Source of the DNA: Porphyromonadaceae bacterium UBA3318
GTDB lineage: Bacteria > Bacteroidota > Bacteroidia > Bacteroidales > Muribaculaceae
Reading direction: 5' to 3'
Assembly: GCA_002361235.1 (NCBI GenBank)
Contig: DESI01000067.1
Coordinates: 1-25,764 of the forward strand
DNA: 25,764 bases
Shown here: piece by piece, positions 22,914-25,764 of the stretch
Position numbering within the stretch: position 1 is the first letter of the stretch
Layout of the letters: every line of letters starts with the position of its first letter
Made by a program: the position numbers and the translations under genes
The notes under the pieces: generated by a model
What the model saw: only the letters and a program-made list of their open reading frames with translations
What the model was told of the DNA's origin: nothing
Database searches by the model: none

Positions 22914-24203
22914 ATGAAACATATCATTGCAGTGTGTCTTTCGACGCTGGCCCTGACGGCGGGCGCGCAGACCGTAACGGACAGCGTGCCGCGCGACTCG
23001 GGGCTGGTGCGTATGGTGCGTTACAACGACACTACCGATGTGGCATACGTCACGCTACATGAGAATGCCCCTCATGTGGTCAATCTCAAGGATGTGCCCC
23101 GCTTTGCGGTCTTAGGCAAGGAGGGGCGTTTCTACATCGGTATCGGAGCCAACATAAAGGCCATAGGAGTGTACGACATAGGCAATCCGTTGCCCGACAC
23201 GAACTATTTCATCACCTCGGCCATACCGATGGACACGCGTCCCGGCAATAAGGCGCAGTTCCGGTTCTCGGCTGCCCAGAGCAACGTCTACATGAACGTC
23301 GTGGCTTTGCCCGGAGGTGAAAACCAGCTTGGCGCATACGTCTCGCTCAATTTTCTGGGCAAGAACTATGCCCCAACGCTTCATCTGGCCTATCTGAAAT
23401 ACCGTAACATTACCGCCGGGTATTCCTATACCATTTTCGGGGATGTGGCGGCTGCTCCTGCTACCATCGACTTTGAGGGACCTAATGCCATGCCGTTCAT
23501 ACCTCACGGCATGATAGCTTACGAGCCCCGGTTCGGACGCGACGGCATGTGGCAGGCCGGCGTGGGAATAGATATGCCCGAGTATTCATGCACAAACGCC
23601 GCACGAACCGAGACGGTGACGCAGCGTGTACCCGACATCCCGTTCTATATCCAGCGTTACTGGGCCGGAGGCAAAGGCTGGGTGCGTCTGTCGGGTATGA
23701 TACGTAACCTGTATTACCGCAACATGGAGTCGAACCGGAATATAGACAAGGTGGGCTGGGGCGTGAAGGTGAGCGGCACCACTCCGATTGCGGGTGGTCT
23801 CTCGGCCTCGTATATGGCTATGTACGGGCAGGGAATAGCGAGCTATATCCAGGATCTGAACGGCGAGGGTATGGATCTGATGCCTATGGGTTCGGACACA
23901 TCGCGTCTCGGACTTACGGAGGCGTGGGGAGGATATGCCTCGCTGCAGTATCAGTTCACACCGAAACTGTTCGCCACGGCTACCTACAGCCATGTCCGTG
24001 CGTATGTCGACCGGTTCGACGATGCGGACTCGACATGGGGTTCGACCTACAAGTACGCTCAATATGTGGCCGCCAACATGTTCTATAATATCAACTCCAT
24101 CGTGCAGGTAGGCGTGGAATACGACTACGGGCGCCGCGTCAACTACGACGGCAGGCAGGCTCACGACAACCGGCTCCAGGCCATGCTGCAGGTCAGCTTC
24201 TAA
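22914..24203 (+). CDS. DcaP-like outer-membrane porin
   Basis: A 429-residue protein with a signal peptide (MKHIIAVCLSTLALTAGAQ). It has a long beta-barrel pattern ending in LQAMLQVSF, with the terminal Phe expected of BAM substrates. The plan of a short polar N-terminal segment, then FYIGIGANIKAIGVYD and AQFRFSAAQSNVYMNV, then an aromatic-rich barrel resembles the DcaP trimeric porin family, which takes up small dicarboxylates, peptides or sugars. The segment RFDDADSTWGSTYKYAQYVAANMFYNI (split) is also typical of this porin type. It lies just after the VKOR/small-peptide genes and may share their transcript. Its stop codon overlaps that of the convergent hemW gene by four bases or fewer. The substrate is unknown. 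Confidence 0.78.
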   Translation: MKHIIAVCLSTLALTAGAQTVTDSVPRDSGLVRMVRYNDTTDVAYVTLHENAPHVVNLKDVPRFAVLGKEGRFYIGIGANIKAIGVYDIGNPLPDTNYFITSAIPMDTRPGNKAQFRFSAAQSNVYMNVVALPGGENQLGAYVSLNFLGKNYAPTLHLAYLKYRNITAGYSYTIFGDVAAAPATIDFEGPNAMPFIPHGMIAYEPRFGRDGMWQAGVGIDMPEYSCTNAARTETVTQRVPDIPFYIQRYWAGGKGWVRLSGMIRNLYYRNMESNRNIDKVGWGVKVSGTTPIAGGLSASYMAMYGQGIASYIQDLNGEGMDLMPMGSDTSRLGLTEAWGGYASLQYQFTPKLFATATYSHVRAYVDRFDDADSTWGSTYKYAQYVAANMFYNINSIVQVGVEYDYGRRVNYDGRQAHDNRLQAMLQVSF

Positions 24204-25435
24204 AACAGGTCGGTGATTATGTCGTCGGATAGCATGACTCCGTCGCGGGTCAGGGAGAGGTGGCGGTGGTCATCGCTGAGGAGCCCGCGGGCTATGATGG
24301 GCGCGGCGCGACGCATCAACGAGTCGAGAGCTGACTGACCGAACTTTTCAGCAAATTCAGCAAGGTCGAGCCCCTGGCGCGTGCGCAGTCGCGTCATGAT
24401 CATCTCCTCACGAAGTGCCTCGGAATCGAGGTGCTCGGTGGTGTAGTGGGAGGAGTGGGAGGATTGGGAGGAGTGGGAGGATTGGGAGGATTGGGAGATT
24501 TGGGAGGATTGGGAAAGGTAGGAGAGGGAGGAGACGTAAAGGGGGGCGTCGGGGAGGTTGCTGCGTCGGGTGCGGTGGCCGTCGTAGCTGTGGGCGCCGG
24601 CGCCGAGTCCAAGGTAGGGGACACCCTGCCAGTAGGCCGAGTTGTGTTGAGATTCACTACCGGGCATTGCCCAGTTGCTGATTTCGTAATGTATGTAGCC
24701 ATTCTGCTCTAATGTGTCGCAGATGGCGCGGAACATATCGACGCTCAGCGTTTCGTCGGCCTCCTGTATCTTGCCTGAATCGCGAAGGCGCGTCAATGCC
24801 GTGCGCTCCTCGTACATCAAGGAATAGGCAGAGATATGCTCGGGACGCATCTGCATCAATCCATCGAGCGTTTGCCGTAATGAATCCATAGTCTGTCCGG
24901 GAAGTCCGAACATCAGGTCGAGGCTGATATTGTCGAACAGCGGTCGGAGTATGCCGTACGCCTGTATCGCCGTTGCGGCGTCATGCCGACGCCCTATAAA
25001 CTTCAGTTCCGAATCTATCAGTGACTGCACGCCCATGCTGACGCGGTCGACCCCGGCAGCCCGCCATGCCTCGGCTTTCTCCTGCGTCACATCGTCGGGA
25101 TTAACCTCGATGGTGAATTCCGACGGCTTGCGTTCCGTCATGCCGATTATGCCGTCGGCGAGACGCCGGAATTCGGGTAGAGGAATCAGCGAAGGAGTGC
25201 CGCCCCCTATATATAAGGTATATCGGTCGGCGTCGCGCAGTGTGTCGCCTTCCGGACCGTCGAGACGCTGACGCAATTCCGCCAGCAGCGCCGAGACGTA
25301 TGCCGGCCAGTCCGCGCGGATCACCCCTTCGGTATAGAAATCACAGTACAGACACCGTCGCGCACAGTACGGTATGTGAACGTAAATCCCCGCACTGTGT
25401 CCCGGTCTGACAGTAGGACATTCTTTATTTTTCAT
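24200..25435 (-). CDS. hemW: HemW-like radical SAM protein (heme chaperone family)
   Basis: A 411-residue radical SAM protein of the HemN/HemW family. The start is placed at 25435 because a -7 promoter box at 25453-25460 would exclude earlier in-frame codons; MSECMKN at 25447 is a close alternative. The cluster motif is C24, C28, C31 in YCARRCLYCDF (CX3CX2C), which with YIGGGTPS, EVNPDD, SMGVQSL and DLMFGLPGQT is typical of HemW. HemW inserts heme into target proteins rather than oxidising coproporphyrinogen; HemN-specific residues were not checked individually. Residues 308-330 form a Ser/Gln/His low-complexity tract from 9-bp DNA repeats, between the central domain and the HemN C-terminal domain (LREEMIMTRLRTRQGLDL). 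Confidence 0.88.
   Translation of the reverse strand: MKNKECPTVRPGHSAGIYVHIPYCARRCLYCDFYTEGVIRADWPAYVSALLAELRQRLDGPEGDTLRDADRYTLYIGGGTPSLIPLPEFRRLADGIIGMTERKPSEFTIEVNPDDVTQEKAEAWRAAGVDRVSMGVQSLIDSELKFIGRRHDAATAIQAYGILRPLFDNISLDLMFGLPGQTMDSLRQTLDGLMQMRPEHISAYSLMYEERTALTRLRDSGKIQEADETLSVDMFRAICDTLEQNGYIHYEISNWAMPGSESQHNSAYWQGVPYLGLGAGAHSYDGHRTRRSNLPDAPLYVSSLSYLSQSSQISQSSQSSHSSQSSHSSHYTTEHLDSEALREEMIMTRLRTRQGLDLAEFAEKFGQSALDSLMRRAAPIIARGLLSDDHRHLSLTRDGVMLSDDIITDLF
24446..24520. repeat. 9-bp tandem repeat inside hemW
   Basis: About eight consecutive 9-base units alternate between GTGGGAGGA and TTGGGAGGA on the plus strand, with minor variants at the right end. Being a multiple of three, copy-number change keeps the hemW frame and only lengthens or shortens the SQSSHS-type tract. 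Confidence 0.92.
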
Positions 25436-25452
25436 ACATTCGGACATAAAGG

Positions 25453-25460
25453 CAAAATTA
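25453..25460 (-). promoter_or_regulatory. Putative -7 element of hemW
   Basis: It reads TAATTTTG on the minus strand, matching TAnnTTTG, with transcription expected near 25447. The -33 box is not evident. It argues for the hemW start at 25435. Confidence 0.45.
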
Positions 25461-25552
25461 AGAAATATTTCAGACATGAGATAATAATAAAGGGTTTTAG
25501 TGACAGTAGACAAGGCTCATTTCATTAAAATTACATAGACTTAATAAGAAAT

Positions 25553-25764
25553 GCCTCTCACAATACGCCCTCTTTTTCATCACAACGGACGTATTGCCTC
25601 GGAGAGGCTGTTTCTCGTTAACCCCACGATGGCTGGAGGAAGCGAAGCGTCCCGACAGCCTTCGTGGGGACAGACTGATGAGGCACAGCTTGGTCGGAGA
25701 CCATGCCGCTCGTCTGCAGCCCGCTTTCATATCGAGGAGTACAGAGACATGGTCTCCGACCAAG
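25553..25764. repeat. Three consecutive hairpins at the window edge
   Basis: The 329-base region 25436-25764 upstream of hemW holds no credible gene. Hairpin one pairs GCCTCTC and CAATACG (25553-25567) with CGTATTG and GAGAGGC (25590-25608). Hairpin two pairs 25622-25635 with 25656-25669 (CCCCACGA...GGCTG), 13 of 14 positions. Hairpin three has perfect 17-base arms, 25689-25705 and 25748-25764, and reaches the window end. The series may be a structured RNA, a leader of a gene beyond the window, or the end of a repeat or mobile element. Confidence 0.7.

Noticed and set aside
24415..24712. Gly-rich plus-strand open frames opposite hemW
   Set aside because: They are produced by the 9-bp repeat read on the wrong strand; the hemW frame has full family motifs there.
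25497..25763. 88-codon minus-strand open frame at the window end
   Set aside because: It lies over the three-hairpin region, has no recognisable motif and its composition follows the palindromes. I prefer a structured or repeat element.

Overview
The window looks like a chromosomal segment of a moderately GC-rich Bacteroidales bacterium (Bacteroidota). The evidence is the promoter grammar (TTTG, about 20 bases, then TAnnTTTG), the near absence of Shine-Dalgarno sites, and the gene content: an FjTAL-like tyrosine ammonia-lyase with its own ketosynthase, an OB-fold DUF3127 protein, a yeast-like GT3 glycogen synthase beside a GT35 phosphorylase, and a pseudo-C39/VKOR fusion. A Muribaculaceae-like or related gut lineage is possible, but that is inference.

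Left part (1-8100, minus strand). An outer-membrane beta-barrel protein ends at a strong hairpin terminator. Upstream of it lies a compact three-gene operon, tyrosine ammonia-lyase, FabG-type reductase and FabF-type ketosynthase, which looks like a reduced or split aryl polyene/flexirubin pigment locus. Next come a YfcE-like phosphodiesterase, an AlkD-like DNA glycosylase, a secreted alpha/beta hydrolase and a LolC/LolE-type ABC permease.

Centre (8100-16200, plus strand). A textbook Bacteroidota promoter drives the glycine cleavage system gcvT, gcvH, gcvPA, gcvPB, followed after a hairpin by lpdA. Together these encode the T, H, P and L proteins that convert glycine to CO2, ammonia and methylene-THF. 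rsmG (16S rRNA methylation) and a glyoxalase-II-like metallo-hydrolase follow. A separate promoter serves a DUF3127 protein with a single-strand-binding-protein-like acidic tail. A MITE-like element of about 185 bp sits between gcvT and gcvH.

Right part (16200-25764). Glycogen synthase and alpha-glucan phosphorylase are separated by a 337-bp element with 36-bp inverted ends and a large internal hairpin. Then come a thioredoxin with a CPHC active site, a membrane protein fusing a degenerate C39-peptidase-like domain to a VKOR disulfide-forming domain, an overlapping 57-codon small ORF and a DcaP-like porin. These four are plausibly one envelope thiol/peptide unit. On the minus strand is a HemW-like radical SAM protein carrying an in-frame 9-bp repeat tract. 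The window ends in a run of three hairpins that is cut off by the window edge.

No tRNA, rRNA, CRISPR array or intact transposase gene was seen.
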